Assembly (NCBI GenBank): GCA_017507985.1
Contig: JAFVZV010000069.1
Coordinates: 1-47,912, forward strand
Origin: Clostridia bacterium
Lineage (GTDB): Bacteria > Bacillota > Clostridia > Oscillospirales > CAG-272
DNA length: 47,912 nucleotides
Direction: 5' to 3'
In this document: piece by piece, positions 15,577 to 22,968 of the stretch
How positions within the stretch are numbered: the first letter of the stretch is position 1
Layout: each line of letters begins with the position of its first letter
The notes under the pieces: generated by a model
What the model was told of the DNA's origin: nothing
The model's input: the letters and a program-made list of their open reading frames with translations, nothing else
Databases searched by the model: none
Translations under genes and position numbers: made by a program

Positions 15577-16773
15577 TTGTCTAACGTAAAAGATAAAACC
15601 TCAAAAAAGAAAAACGAAAGAAAATCTATATTTGGCGTCGGCGGCACCTTTTGGGTGGCGTTGGTCATTTTGTTCATCTTGTTGTTGCTCAGTTTGATCG
15701 TTCTTGGTTTTCGCTTGGCTAATTACATTCACATTGATAACCGTGAAGTCATGCTCAAATCCAATATGGACACCGATCTGGATATTTTTTCCGTCATATA
15801 TAGAAATGATTTGGGAGAGATTACCGTTGAGGGCTTGGATGGTCAAAAGGTCATCGCCCCCGGTACGGACGTAGACTATACCGTCCGTTTGCGCAACAAG
15901 GACACGGTTGCCATCGACTACACGCTGATTGCCCAAGTCGAGCTTTTGGCAACGGAAAAGCCGCTGTCCGAGTATGAAATTCCCATCCTGTTCCGTTTGC
16001 TTGACCCCGAGGATAACTACCTCGCCGGTGATGCCAAAACATGGGCAGACAGAAAAACGCTGGATGGTCTTTCCCATAACGGAACCATCAAGCGCGGAGA
16101 AAGCGCGGAGTACCTCTTTCAGTGGAAGTGGCCCTTTGAGTCGGGTAATGACGCCTACGATACCTTTCTTGGCAATATAGCCGGTGAAGACGTCGGTATC
16201 AAGGTCACGCTTACCGTTCGTGCCGAAGCCAATACCTCGATCGCCGCTAACGGCGGGTTCTGGGGCTCCGGCCTTGGCAGAACGATTCTTTGGTGGCTGT
16301 TCTTTATTCTGCTGTTGATTGCCATCATTCTGCTTCTGATTTCTATCTTCAAGCGTAATAAGAAGGATCCTGAGCCCGAGCCTGAGCCTGTTGTGATCCC
16401 TGAGCCCGAGCCTGAGCCTGAGCCGATCATTCCGATCGTTGTTCCTGTCCCTGAGCCCGAACCTGAGCCTGAACCCGAGCCCGAGCCTGTTCCTCCGCCG
16501 CCTCCTCCTCAGAAGAAGGAAGGCTTTGTCGGTAAGATGGCATACATCAACATTGACGTTCTGGATTCGAACTTCGAGCATGGCGACAGAATTACGCTGC
16601 GTGTGCTGAAGGAAAGAGGACTGATCCATCCCAAGACCAAGCAAATGAAGGTCCTGGCAAGAAATGCCGCAACGTTGGAAAAATCGTTCATTGTTGAAAC
16701 GCAGGGCATTTCTGCTGAGGCAAGAAAGTATATTGTGGCTGCCGGCGGTATTGTTATTATTACCAAGGGCTGA
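15577..16773 (+). CDS. TasA-like membrane protein with C-terminal ribosomal L15-like domain
   Basis: 398 aa from the TTG at 15577, chosen because GGAGG lies 8 bases upstream; an ATG at 15520 has no ribosome binding site. Order: basic N-tail, membrane helix ~25-47, ectodomain ~48-235 resembling the preceding TasA-like protein (VIAPGT, YTL, WKWPFESG, D..DT.LGN.A), membrane helix ~236-258, Lys/Arg stop, a Pro-Glu repeat ~263-312, and a C-terminal domain ~321-398. The last matches the uL15/L18e ribosomal fold: AYINIDVLD..FEHGDRIT, LKERGLIHPK, MKVLARNA, AARKYI-like helix and AAGG. Topology places this domain in the cytoplasm. Likely role: fibre anchor or assembly platform. The job of the L15-like part is unknown. 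Confidence 0.82.
   Translation: MSNVKDKTSKKKNERKSIFGVGGTFWVALVILFILLLLSLIVLGFRLANYIHIDNREVMLKSNMDTDLDIFSVIYRNDLGEITVEGLDGQKVIAPGTDVDYTVRLRNKDTVAIDYTLIAQVELLATEKPLSEYEIPILFRLLDPEDNYLAGDAKTWADRKTLDGLSHNGTIKRGESAEYLFQWKWPFESGNDAYDTFLGNIAGEDVGIKVTLTVRAEANTSIAANGGFWGSGLGRTILWWLFFILLLIAIILLLISIFKRNKKDPEPEPEPVVIPEPEPEPEPIIPIVVPVPEPEPEPEPEPEPVPPPPPPQKKEGFVGKMAYINIDVLDSNFEHGDRITLRVLKERGLIHPKTKQMKVLARNAATLEKSFIVETQGISAEARKYIVAAGGIVIITKG
16365..16511 (+). repeat. Pro-Glu coding repeat
   Basis: In-frame repeats of the type CCTGAGCCCGAG encode (Pro-Glu)n blocks broken by short Ile/Val/Pro stretches and ending in poly-Pro. They form a stiff, acidic spacer of ~50 residues between the membrane and the L15-like domain. 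Repeat number could vary between strains by slippage. Confidence 0.8.
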
Positions 16774-16790
16774 TACGGGAGAACAAAACA

Positions 16791-17366
16791 TTGAAAAAGC
16801 AAACGAAAACAATCATACGCACCGTCTTGCTTGTCTTTGTTGCACTTATTGTAGGAATCAATATTTATGCGTTTAACGCATCACGCGTGGCAGGTGATAT
16901 TCTTCCCATGCCGTTTGGCGTAGGACTTACCGTGGTGCTGTCTGGCAGCATGGAGCCCGAGCTTTCGATCGGCGATCTGTTGGTCGTGGTCGAGCAGGAC
17001 GGTTATGCAGTTGACGAGGTCGTAGTCTTTCAAGAAGGCCGCATCGGCGTAGTTCACCGTATCATTGAAATGGATGGCGCAACCGTTGTCACGAAAGGCG
17101 ATGCCAATAATACGGCTGATGATCCTATAGACATCAGCCGTATCAAAGGAAAGGTTGTACTGGCCATTCCACTGGTGGGATATTTGGTCAATTTGATCAA
17201 AACACCGATTGCTACTGTCGTAATTCTCGCGGCTGCTATCTGGTTGCTGGAACGCTCCTTCCATAAGGAAAAGGAGAAGGACGCCGATCAACTGGAAGAG
17301 ATCAAGCGCGAGATCGAAAAGCTCAAACAAGACAACAAGAATCAAGATACGAACCAATCCTGTTAA
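16791..17366 (+). CDS. signal peptidase I, Ser/His (SipW) type, second copy
   Basis: 191 aa, TTG start at 16791, 17 bases after the membrane gene, with GGGAGA upstream. N-terminal membrane helix ~9-29, Ser53 in VLSGSMEPELSIGD, His89 in GVVHRI, KGDANNTAD block, second helix ~131-153, then a charged coiled-coil-like tail (KEKEKDADQLEEIKREIEKLK). This is closer to the compact SipW layout than the first copy. It probably cleaves the TasA-like precursor. Two such peptidases in one small locus suggest different substrates or a division between fibre subunit and accessory proteins. Confidence 0.87.
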   Translation: MKKQTKTIIRTVLLVFVALIVGINIYAFNASRVAGDILPMPFGVGLTVVLSGSMEPELSIGDLLVVVEQDGYAVDEVVVFQEGRIGVVHRIIEMDGATVVTKGDANNTADDPIDISRIKGKVVLAIPLVGYLVNLIKTPIATVVILAAAIWLLERSFHKEKEKDADQLEEIKREIEKLKQDNKNQDTNQSC

Positions 17367-17509
17367 GGGGGGCAGCTACCATTACGCTGGATTGGCGTGG
17401 CGATACCGTTCGATTGCAACCGCAAACGGAGTGTATCATATGCTCTCGGCTTGCGTTGGATACTTAACCGCAAGGACGCTGCAAATTTTGAGATGTTTCA
17501 CAAAAAAGT

Positions 17510-17543
17510 AAGGACAGACGATTACGGATCGTCTGTCCTTTTG
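17510..17543. terminator. bidirectional terminator between fibre locus and GH36
   Basis: AAGGACAGACGAT, loop TACGG, ATCGTCTGTCCTT, then TT. A run of A precedes the stem, so it can also end minus-strand transcription from the alpha-galactosidase gene. Confidence 0.85.
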
Positions 17544-17551
17544 ATATTCCT

Positions 17552-19531
17552 TTAATACGTATAGAATAGCACCACACCTGACCGAGGCTCCAGCGCGAGC
17601 GTAAAGCCCTCTTTAAGCTCGTTTGATGTCAGGGTGAGGCATTTGCCTGTCTCGCGGTCGGTCAGCGTGTAGACGGCGTTCTCGTGGATGCAGGGCAATA
17701 CTACGGTGTAGAAGTCCTCTGTGACCTGCGTGTTACGTATGACTTGAACAAAGCCACGGCAGTGCTTGGCATCGTCGAACTGCATGGCATAAAAATCGTG
17801 TGGATCAAGTTGACATTCGGTCATGGGATAGTAATCGCCCGACAACTCGATTTCAGCGGCTGCTCTCCAAATGTCGTCCATGCGGCGACCGATCTCAAAA
17901 TTCTCTTCGGTATCGTTATAGGTGAACATGGAAGTCAGGGCAGGGGCAAGGGCGCAATGGAAAGCAAAGGTGTCGGTAGGGCGGCTGTGACCGTCGTATG
18001 CGCCCGTTTCGGCGTTGTCCCAGTTCATGTTATGGGCGCGGAAGTAGGGAATCCACTCAAACATTTCGCGGTGCTGCTTTTGCTTGATTGGATGGTGACC
18101 GTAGCCTACATCGGTGAAATGCAGCGGCACGGCACGGCGCATGGTTTCAAGATCATTGCGTCGGCCTCCCGAGGCACATGAGTCGATCCAAAGCCCCGGA
18201 TTGGCAAAAATGAGTGCATCCCAGTAGGCTAGATATCCCTGCGCGTGACGGTTTTCCAGTATACCGATGCGATCGGGAGATTCATTTTGTGCCCAAATAG
18301 GAGCGGGGTTGAAGTTGAAATCTTGGCGGTAGATGGCAACATGCGACTCTTTGATAAGTCCGTTGACATGATCGATCAGCCAGTTTCTGGCTTCATCGTT
18401 ACCTAAATCCAACAGGCGCTCGCCAACGGGATTGCCGTCGGCATCGTGCTGGCACAGCAACCATTCGGGGTGCTCGCGATCCAGTTCTTCACCGGCGCGC
18501 ACACGCTCCGGCTCGAACCACAGCAAAAGCTGTACGCCGTTTTGCTCACAAGCCTTGCCCAGCGGCGCCAGTCCGCGCGGGAAACGAGCGGGATCGGGAT
18601 GCCAAGTGCCCGTTCGCGGCCAATCATAGTCGCAAGGATACCAGCCCGCGTCGAGCCACCAGATGTCGGGCTTCATGCCGCGGCGGATATATTCGTTGAG
18701 CGCATCGATCTGGTTCTGCTCGGTCGCGCCCGTAAACTCAGGCTTGCCATCGGCCATGAAATTGTGCAGGCACAGCTTGGGGCCGATCGGCTGACCGTTT
18801 TCGCGGGGCAGAATGTGCCCGAGGTACCAGTGACGCCACAAATTGATGCCGCGCCAAGGGGCATTTTCGTTCGTATAGGCCATGAGATTGAGGCGAGGCG
18901 TACGGAAGGACTCTCCCGGGCGCAGGATGGTATGACAACGATCCTGTCCGCAGGCAAAGGTAATGCCATTTTCGGCAGGGGCGATGTCCGCCACCCACTT
19001 GGTGGGCCATCCGATGGCGGCACGAATCTCGCAGTCAGCGGTGTGGATGGTCATGTAGGGGAACGCACCGTTGCAGGAGGTGCCGTCGTTCGGCGACAGA
19101 CTCATGGGCATATCCACGAGCGTTTTGAAAAAGTGATAGCCATCGGGTGTGCAAGTGTCGCCGTTGCCAAATTCCAATACGGCATTGCGACAGAAAATAT
19201 GACCGCCCACACGAAGGTCGGACACGATCGGGGTGTCCATTTGTCCGTGATTGGTCAGTGTGACTACCCATTCGGTCACGGGAAAGTCGCGGTATTCGAT
19301 ATATTCAGCACGGATCGTAAGTCCGTTCGTGTTCGTGCCCTCAATGATATACTGTACCATATTGCAGTCGATCAATCGATGCGATACAGTCGGTGCAAAT
19401 TCTGCTGGAATACCGCAAATGAGCCGATCGTCCAGCTTGAAATGCAGAGGGATCTGGTCGGGCGTCGTAAACTTCAATATGCGAGGAAGGAGCGCCATAT
19501 CGGCGGCGGTGATGCGATGAGGAGAGTTCAT
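17552..19531 (-). CDS. GH36 alpha-galactosidase
   Basis: 659 aa. N-terminal beta-sandwich, then the GH36 barrel: WWLDAGWYP, LLLWFEPERV, the nucleophile motif YRQDFN (Asp404), DSCASGGRRND, and Asp474 in HFTDVG as the likely acid/base. C-terminal beta domain. It hydrolyses alpha-1,6-galactosides such as melibiose and raffinose-type sugars. No signal peptide, so it is cytoplasmic and needs sugar import. AGAAAGGACGG precedes the ATG. It lies 25 bases after a DMT-family transporter gene and is probably co-transcribed with it. Alpha-N-acetylgalactosaminidase activity within GH36 cannot be excluded. Confidence 0.9.
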   Translation of the reverse strand: MNSPHRITAADMALLPRILKFTTPDQIPLHFKLDDRLICGIPAEFAPTVSHRLIDCNMVQYIIEGTNTNGLTIRAEYIEYRDFPVTEWVVTLTNHGQMDTPIVSDLRVGGHIFCRNAVLEFGNGDTCTPDGYHFFKTLVDMPMSLSPNDGTSCNGAFPYMTIHTADCEIRAAIGWPTKWVADIAPAENGITFACGQDRCHTILRPGESFRTPRLNLMAYTNENAPWRGINLWRHWYLGHILPRENGQPIGPKLCLHNFMADGKPEFTGATEQNQIDALNEYIRRGMKPDIWWLDAGWYPCDYDWPRTGTWHPDPARFPRGLAPLGKACEQNGVQLLLWFEPERVRAGEELDREHPEWLLCQHDADGNPVGERLLDLGNDEARNWLIDHVNGLIKESHVAIYRQDFNFNPAPIWAQNESPDRIGILENRHAQGYLAYWDALIFANPGLWIDSCASGGRRNDLETMRRAVPLHFTDVGYGHHPIKQKQHREMFEWIPYFRAHNMNWDNAETGAYDGHSRPTDTFAFHCALAPALTSMFTYNDTEENFEIGRRMDDIWRAAAEIELSGDYYPMTECQLDPHDFYAMQFDDAKHCRGFVQVIRNTQVTEDFYTVVLPCIHENAVYTLTDRETGKCLTLTSNELKEGFTLALEPRSGVVLFYTY

Positions 19532-19556
19532 ATTAATGTCCGTCCTTTCTAATCAA

Positions 19557-20477
19557 TCAAAGGAAAAATAGGGTGGCAATAAAGCAAAGTACGATACCGA
19601 TCGTTGCCTTGAGATCGAGCTTTTGCTTGAAAAATAGTAAGCCTGCCACGGCTGTCAGAACCACACTGCCACCTGTGATCATGGGATAGAGTACTGTAGC
19701 AGGGAGATTGGCCGCGCCGATGAGCTGCAGCAGATACGACAGGCCGTCAACGGCGGAAAAAGCAAACATTATGCCAATAATTTTCGGTGTGAGCTTGACA
19801 GTAGCGGGAACGTACTCGATCGGCTTGCGGCGATCATGGATGCAAAGCCCAACATATATCAGCGAGAATCCGACAAAGCGGATGATACCTGCCAGCATGA
19901 CAAAAGCGGTCGGAGAAATGGTGAGTGCCTCGTTTTGCGGTAATTGATGGATTTTAGATACGATGCTTCCACTGCCGTTGAGGCAAAATACGATCAGACA
20001 CATCAAGAAAAACAGAATCGAGCTCTTCTTTTTTTGCTCACCGCCTCCTTCCGTGCCTGATAGGGCAATGGCAACGACCATCAACAAAAGTCCGATCAGA
20101 CGCAGATAGGAAAACTCTTCATTCAGATAGATAAGACCGAAAACGTAGGGGAGCATCATGCCGCCCAACATCAAAAACATGGTGTAAACGGCCATGCTGC
20201 CCATGGAAATGATCTTGAAGCCGATAAGAGCATATGCGCCGCAAAACAGAATCAGCAGTGCCGCCATCAATAGCGAAAAGGGGGTCAGATCAATAGCAAA
20301 TCCGTTCATTGCGCCATTGATAAAGAAAAAGATAAGGGCGGTGAAGGCGCCTGTGATGATATTGAATATCACGCTGACTCGCATACTCGTTCCTGCTCGG
20401 TTTTGATACAGCTTGGTTAAGCAGAAATTGCCCGCAAGACCGATGACGGAAAGAAAAACAAGGAGATAATACTGCAT
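19557..20477 (-). CDS. DMT/EamA-family membrane transporter
   Basis: 306 aa, start at 20477 after GAGGT. About ten hydrophobic helices in two halves, with a Lys-rich loop (EQKKKSS) in the middle: the drug/metabolite transporter superfamily. Motifs do not reveal the substrate. The next gene, 25 bases downstream, is a cytoplasmic alpha-galactosidase, so import or export of a galactoside or other sugar is a reasonable inference. DMT members also move amino acids or nucleotide precursors. Confidence 0.78.
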   Translation of the reverse strand: MQYYLLVFLSVIGLAGNFCLTKLYQNRAGTSMRVSVIFNIITGAFTALIFFFINGAMNGFAIDLTPFSLLMAALLILFCGAYALIGFKIISMGSMAVYTMFLMLGGMMLPYVFGLIYLNEEFSYLRLIGLLLMVVAIALSGTEGGGEQKKKSSILFFLMCLIVFCLNGSGSIVSKIHQLPQNEALTISPTAFVMLAGIIRFVGFSLIYVGLCIHDRRKPIEYVPATVKLTPKIIGIMFAFSAVDGLSYLLQLIGAANLPATVLYPMITGGSVVLTAVAGLLFFKQKLDLKATIGIVLCFIATLFFL

Positions 20478-20506
20478 ATTTGTACCTCGCAAAATGTGCT
20501 GATTGT

Positions 20507-20535
20507 ATTTTAGCATTATGAGCAAAAAATGTCAA
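20507..20535 (-). promoter_or_regulatory. promoter of transporter-GH36 operon
   Basis: Minus strand TTGACA (20535-20530), a 17-base spacer and TAAAAT (20512-20507), 30 bases before the transporter ATG. Confidence 0.75.
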
Positions 20536-20557
20536 GACAGAACCCGATGATCTTTGG

Positions 20558-20590
20558 AAAAAGAAAAAGCCTTGAGAAAAATCTCAAGGC
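20558..20590 (-). terminator. terminator of tRNA-Ser
   Basis: Minus strand GCCTTGAGA, loop TTTT, TCTCAAGGC, followed by TTTTTCTTTTT. It starts two bases after the tRNA CCA end. Confidence 0.9.
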
Positions 20591-20592
20591 TC

Positions 20593-20681
20593 TGGCGGAA
20601 GCGGTGGGATTCGAACCCACGGTACCGTGAGGTACAACTGATTTCGAGTCAGTCCCGTTATGACCACTTCGATACGCTTCC
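20593..20681 (-). tRNA. tRNA-Ser, anticodon CGA
   Basis: 89 bases with an encoded CCA. The acceptor arms GGAAGCG and CGCTTCC pair. The anticodon stem ACTGA/TCAGT encloses CT-CGA-AA. A long variable arm (TTGTACCTCACGGTACC region) is typical of class II tRNA-Ser. The T arm GTGGG TTCGAAT CCCAC is perfect. The terminator follows at once. Confidence 0.96.
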
Positions 20682-20686
20682 GTATA

Positions 20687-20737
20687 TGCATTTTTTTTGC
20701 ACCTTGGGTATTATACCACAGGTGCAAAAAAAATGCA
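20687..20737. repeat. 51-bp near-perfect palindrome at the tRNA-Ser promoter
   Basis: Arms 20687-20704 and 20720-20737 are perfectly complementary over 18 bp (TGCA, T8, GCACCT and its complement). The centre GGTATTATACC is itself symmetric; only two positions per side mismatch. The minus-strand centre gives TATAAT (20715-20710), with TTGCAT 17 bases upstream (20738-20733): the probable tRNA promoter. T-tracts precede the GC stem on both strands, opposite to an intrinsic terminator. Confidence 0.8.
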
Positions 20738-20775
20738 AGATGTTTTTGGCTTTTTCTTTAGAAATTTTTGCGTTT

Positions 20776-21453
20776 TTATGCCCAGATAAAATCTGCGTCG
20801 CCTGCACCGAGCTCAAAATGGTATTTGGCAATGCCGAGATCCATTTTGGCGCAGGGACCAAGCAATGCCTTGGCTCTGACGGTCTTGCCGTCGGCGCACA
20901 GCGTGAAGTGAAACTTTTGCTGATTGACCGCTGTAGGAGCTTTCAAAACAGCAGCCATGGCGTTTTCAAACCAAAGGGGTGTTTGTGTGCACTCAATGGT
21001 GCAAAGCTGCGCTAGTGGCTTGTTTTTGTGCGGTACACCGTGGTTGGCACCGTATCCAATGGCAATGACGATATGCAGTTTCTCACCTTTTTGGAGCGCA
21101 ACAGAAATCTTGGCGCGATTGTAGGTCAGTGCGACCCAGCAGCTGTTCATGCCGAGCTGCTGAACAAGCAGGACAAGTTTTTCACCATAGTAGCCCACAT
21201 CCTCGTCACGGCCTTTTTCGCCCGTGATGACGATATAGTTTTTACAGCCTTTGAAGCTACCGTAATGCGCGAGCGGTCCGGTAAAGGCTTGAGGCTCGTC
21301 AAGAATTAAATGCACGCGCAGACCGCTTGCGGCGCTGATTTCGTTGATTGCGCTCTGTAAAATTTCTACCTTTTCCGGCTCGATGGGATGATCGAGATAA
21401 CTGCGCACCGAGTGGCGCAGTCGCATGGCTTGCATGATATCCAACAGTTGCAT
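20776..21453 (-). CDS. nitroreductase-family flavoprotein
   Basis: 225 aa. Start at 21453, after GGAGG. Features of the FMN-dependent nitroreductase family: an N-terminal RHSVRSY, the central IVITGE/GYYGEKLVLLVQQLGMNSCWVALTY block, and KAPTAVNQQKFHF near the C-terminus (the APSAxNxQPW-like FMN motif placed late). The N-terminal Arg-Ser motif binds FMN phosphate in this family. It reduces nitro, quinone or other small compounds with NAD(P)H; the natural substrate is unknown. It lies 10 bases after the rhodanese lipoprotein gene and is probably co-transcribed with it. Confidence 0.8.
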   Translation of the reverse strand: MQLLDIMQAMRLRHSVRSYLDHPIEPEKVEILQSAINEISAASGLRVHLILDEPQAFTGPLAHYGSFKGCKNYIVITGEKGRDEDVGYYGEKLVLLVQQLGMNSCWVALTYNRAKISVALQKGEKLHIVIAIGYGANHGVPHKNKPLAQLCTIECTQTPLWFENAMAAVLKAPTAVNQQKFHFTLCADGKTVRAKALLGPCAKMDLGIAKYHFELGAGDADFIWA

Positions 21454-21463
21454 ACATCCTCCG

Positions 21464-21859
21464 TTATCTTGTGGTTTGATAGGGCCAGTCGTTGATGCCG
21501 CCGAACTCCTTGACGTTGGTATAGCCAAGCTCAACCAGTGCCTGCGCGGCCTCTTTACTGCGGCGACCGCTGCGGCAGTAGACTAAGATCAATTGATCCT
21601 TGTCTGTCAGCTTGTCTTGTGCTTGCTCACGGATAACCTCATTGGGAATGAGAAGTGCACCGGGAATGTGTCCCATGTCATATTCCGGCTGTGTTCGGAC
21701 GTCCAAAATGATGTAATTTTGTTCGGTATCCATTAGCTCCTTGGCCTGCTCTGCGGTAATGCAGACATATGTGGGCGGTGTCTTGCGACAGCCGCACAGC
21801 AATAGCATGGACAGTAGGGTAGCGCACAGCAATATGCGCGAAATGCGTTTGATATTCAT
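21464..21859 (-). CDS. rhodanese-domain lipoprotein
   Basis: 131 aa. I start at 21859, where GGAGTTACTT precedes the ATG. The upstream ATG overlaps this site. A signal peptide with a lipobox (LCGC, Cys24) puts it on the outer membrane face. The single rhodanese domain has ILDVRTQPEYDMGHIPGA and active-site Cys95 in YCRSGRRS. It transfers sulfur between thiosulfate-like donors and acceptors; surface versions may detoxify or sense sulfur compounds. It precedes the nitroreductase gene. Confidence 0.88.
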   Translation of the reverse strand: MNIKRISRILLCATLLSMLLLCGCRKTPPTYVCITAEQAKELMDTEQNYIILDVRTQPEYDMGHIPGALLIPNEVIREQAQDKLTDKDQLILVYCRSGRRSKEAAQALVELGYTNVKEFGGINDWPYQTTR

Positions 21860-21892
21860 AAGTAACTCCATATTTGATATTTTATCTATCAT

Positions 21893-21921
21893 ACCATAAA
21901 ATAATCATAGAATCAAGTCAA
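21893..21921 (-). promoter_or_regulatory. promoter of rhodanese-nitroreductase operon
   Basis: Minus strand TTGACT (21921-21916), a 17-base spacer and TATGGT (21898-21893), 34 bases before the start codon. A moderate match. Confidence 0.5.
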
Positions 21922-21927
21922 TCATGC

Positions 21928-21960
21928 AAAAAAGTGACCGCGTCGGGCAGACACGGTCAC
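21928..21960 (-). terminator. purC terminator
   Basis: Minus strand GTGACCG .. CGGTCAC with one mismatched pair inside and a short loop, followed by TTTTTT. It starts 10 bases after the purC stop. Confidence 0.88.
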
Positions 21961-21969
21961 ATAATTTTA

Positions 21970-22668
21970 TTATCTGTTGAGAATGAGCTTGGTCAGCTCA
22001 ACGGGAGGAACGATCTTACCGTCCTTGTATACGCGCATATTGCCGGACGCGATCTCGTCGATCAAAACGACCTCGCCATTGTGGTAACCGAATTCAAACT
22101 TGATGTCCCACAGATCAAGACCGATGGTTTTGAGGTCATCCGCTACGATCTTGGTGATCTTGAGTGTCTGTGCCTTCATGTCCTCGAACATGGCGGGAGT
22201 CATCACGCCCAGCACGGCCAGGCCTTCGCCGGTTACCAGGGGATCCCCCTTGGCGTCATTTTTAAAGGTGCACTCAACGTAACCGCCCTCAATGACAGTA
22301 CCGTCCTTAATGTACTCGCCGTATCTGCGGATGAAGCTACCTGTTGCGACCAAACGGCAGATGACTTCCAGTCCGCCGCCGCCCTGTGCTTTGCCGAGGC
22401 ACTCGGCGTCCAGCACCTCCATGGTAGCGTTTTCAATGTCAGCGCTGACATAGTGCGTCTTGATCCCTGCTTGACGGCACAGCTCGAAGTAGTAGACCGA
22501 GGTCTGCAGGTTTGCTCGACCGATGCCCTCAATGGTGAGTCCCACACTGTTTTCACCGGGATCGAATACGCCGTCTTTACCGGTGCAATCGTCCTTGAAC
22601 TTAAGCAGTACGTTGCCGTTGTCAAGGCTGTAAACGTCTTTGGTTTTTCCCTGGTAGATTTTTTCCAT
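21970..22668 (-). CDS. purC: SAICAR synthetase PurC
   Basis: 232 aa, full length for bacterial PurC. Motifs: [10 protein letters not shown] at the N-terminus (ATP phosphate loop), [28 protein letters not shown], and [23 protein letters not shown]. It joins aspartate to CAIR in step 7 of purine synthesis, in the cytoplasm. The ATG at 22668 follows AAAGGAGAG. The gene stands alone, not in a pur cluster. The ~70-base leader shows no recognisable purine riboswitch core. Confidence 0.96.
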   Translation of the reverse strand: MEKIYQGKTKDVYSLDNGNVLLKFKDDCTGKDGVFDPGENSVGLTIEGIGRANLQTSVYYFELCRQAGIKTHYVSADIENATMEVLDAECLGKAQGGGGLEVICRLVATGSFIRRYGEYIKDGTVIEGGYVECTFKNDAKGDPLVTGEGLAVLGVMTPAMFEDMKAQTLKITKIVADDLKTIGLDLWDIKFEFGYHNGEVVLIDEIASGNMRVYKDGKIVPPVELTKLILNR

Positions 22669-22745
22669 ATCAATCTCTCCTTTGATATTCCGGATTTTTT
22701 TGTTGTGTTGGACGCACCAACCGTCGCTGATACTCTAACAAAAGT

Positions 22746-22774
22746 ATTATAACACGATATTTCCAATTTTTCAA
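22746..22774 (-). promoter_or_regulatory. purC promoter
   Basis: Minus strand TTGAAA (22774-22769), a 17-base spacer and TATAAT (22751-22746). Confidence 0.75.
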
Positions 22775-22897
22775 CTCAAAATTATAGCATATTTTCGCAT
22801 CAATATTTGTGGATTTTGACGATAAAAGCGGTGTTTTAGCGCAGGATGGCATTCAAGGTTATCTTTACATTTGAAATGAAAAGTTCACAAACACGTG

Positions 22898-22926
22898 TTG
22901 AAAAAGACAAAGATGCGTGATATACT
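22898..22926 (+). promoter_or_regulatory. promoter of heparinase-like/DUF2974 pair
   Basis: TTGAAA (22898-22903), a 17-base spacer and TATACT (22921-22926), 42 bases before the ATG at 22969. The ~120 bases between this and the divergent purC promoter show no further element. Confidence 0.72.
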
Positions 22927-22968
22927 AATGTTGATGACAGCTTGCAAGGGCGAAAAGGAGGATCAGAT

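Noticed and set aside
15601..16812. 403-codon antisense frame opposite the L15-like membrane gene.
   Set aside because: It is rich in Arg/Leu repeats that are simply the complement of the Pro-Glu codons, and has no start signals.
20687..20737. Intrinsic terminator for the nitroreductase gene.
   Set aside because: On the minus strand the T-tract comes before the GC stem and an A-tract follows it, the reverse of what termination needs.
22669..22740. Purine or PRPP riboswitch in the purC leader.
   Set aside because: The leader is only ~70 bases, too short for the full aptamer with expression platform, and no conserved core was seen.
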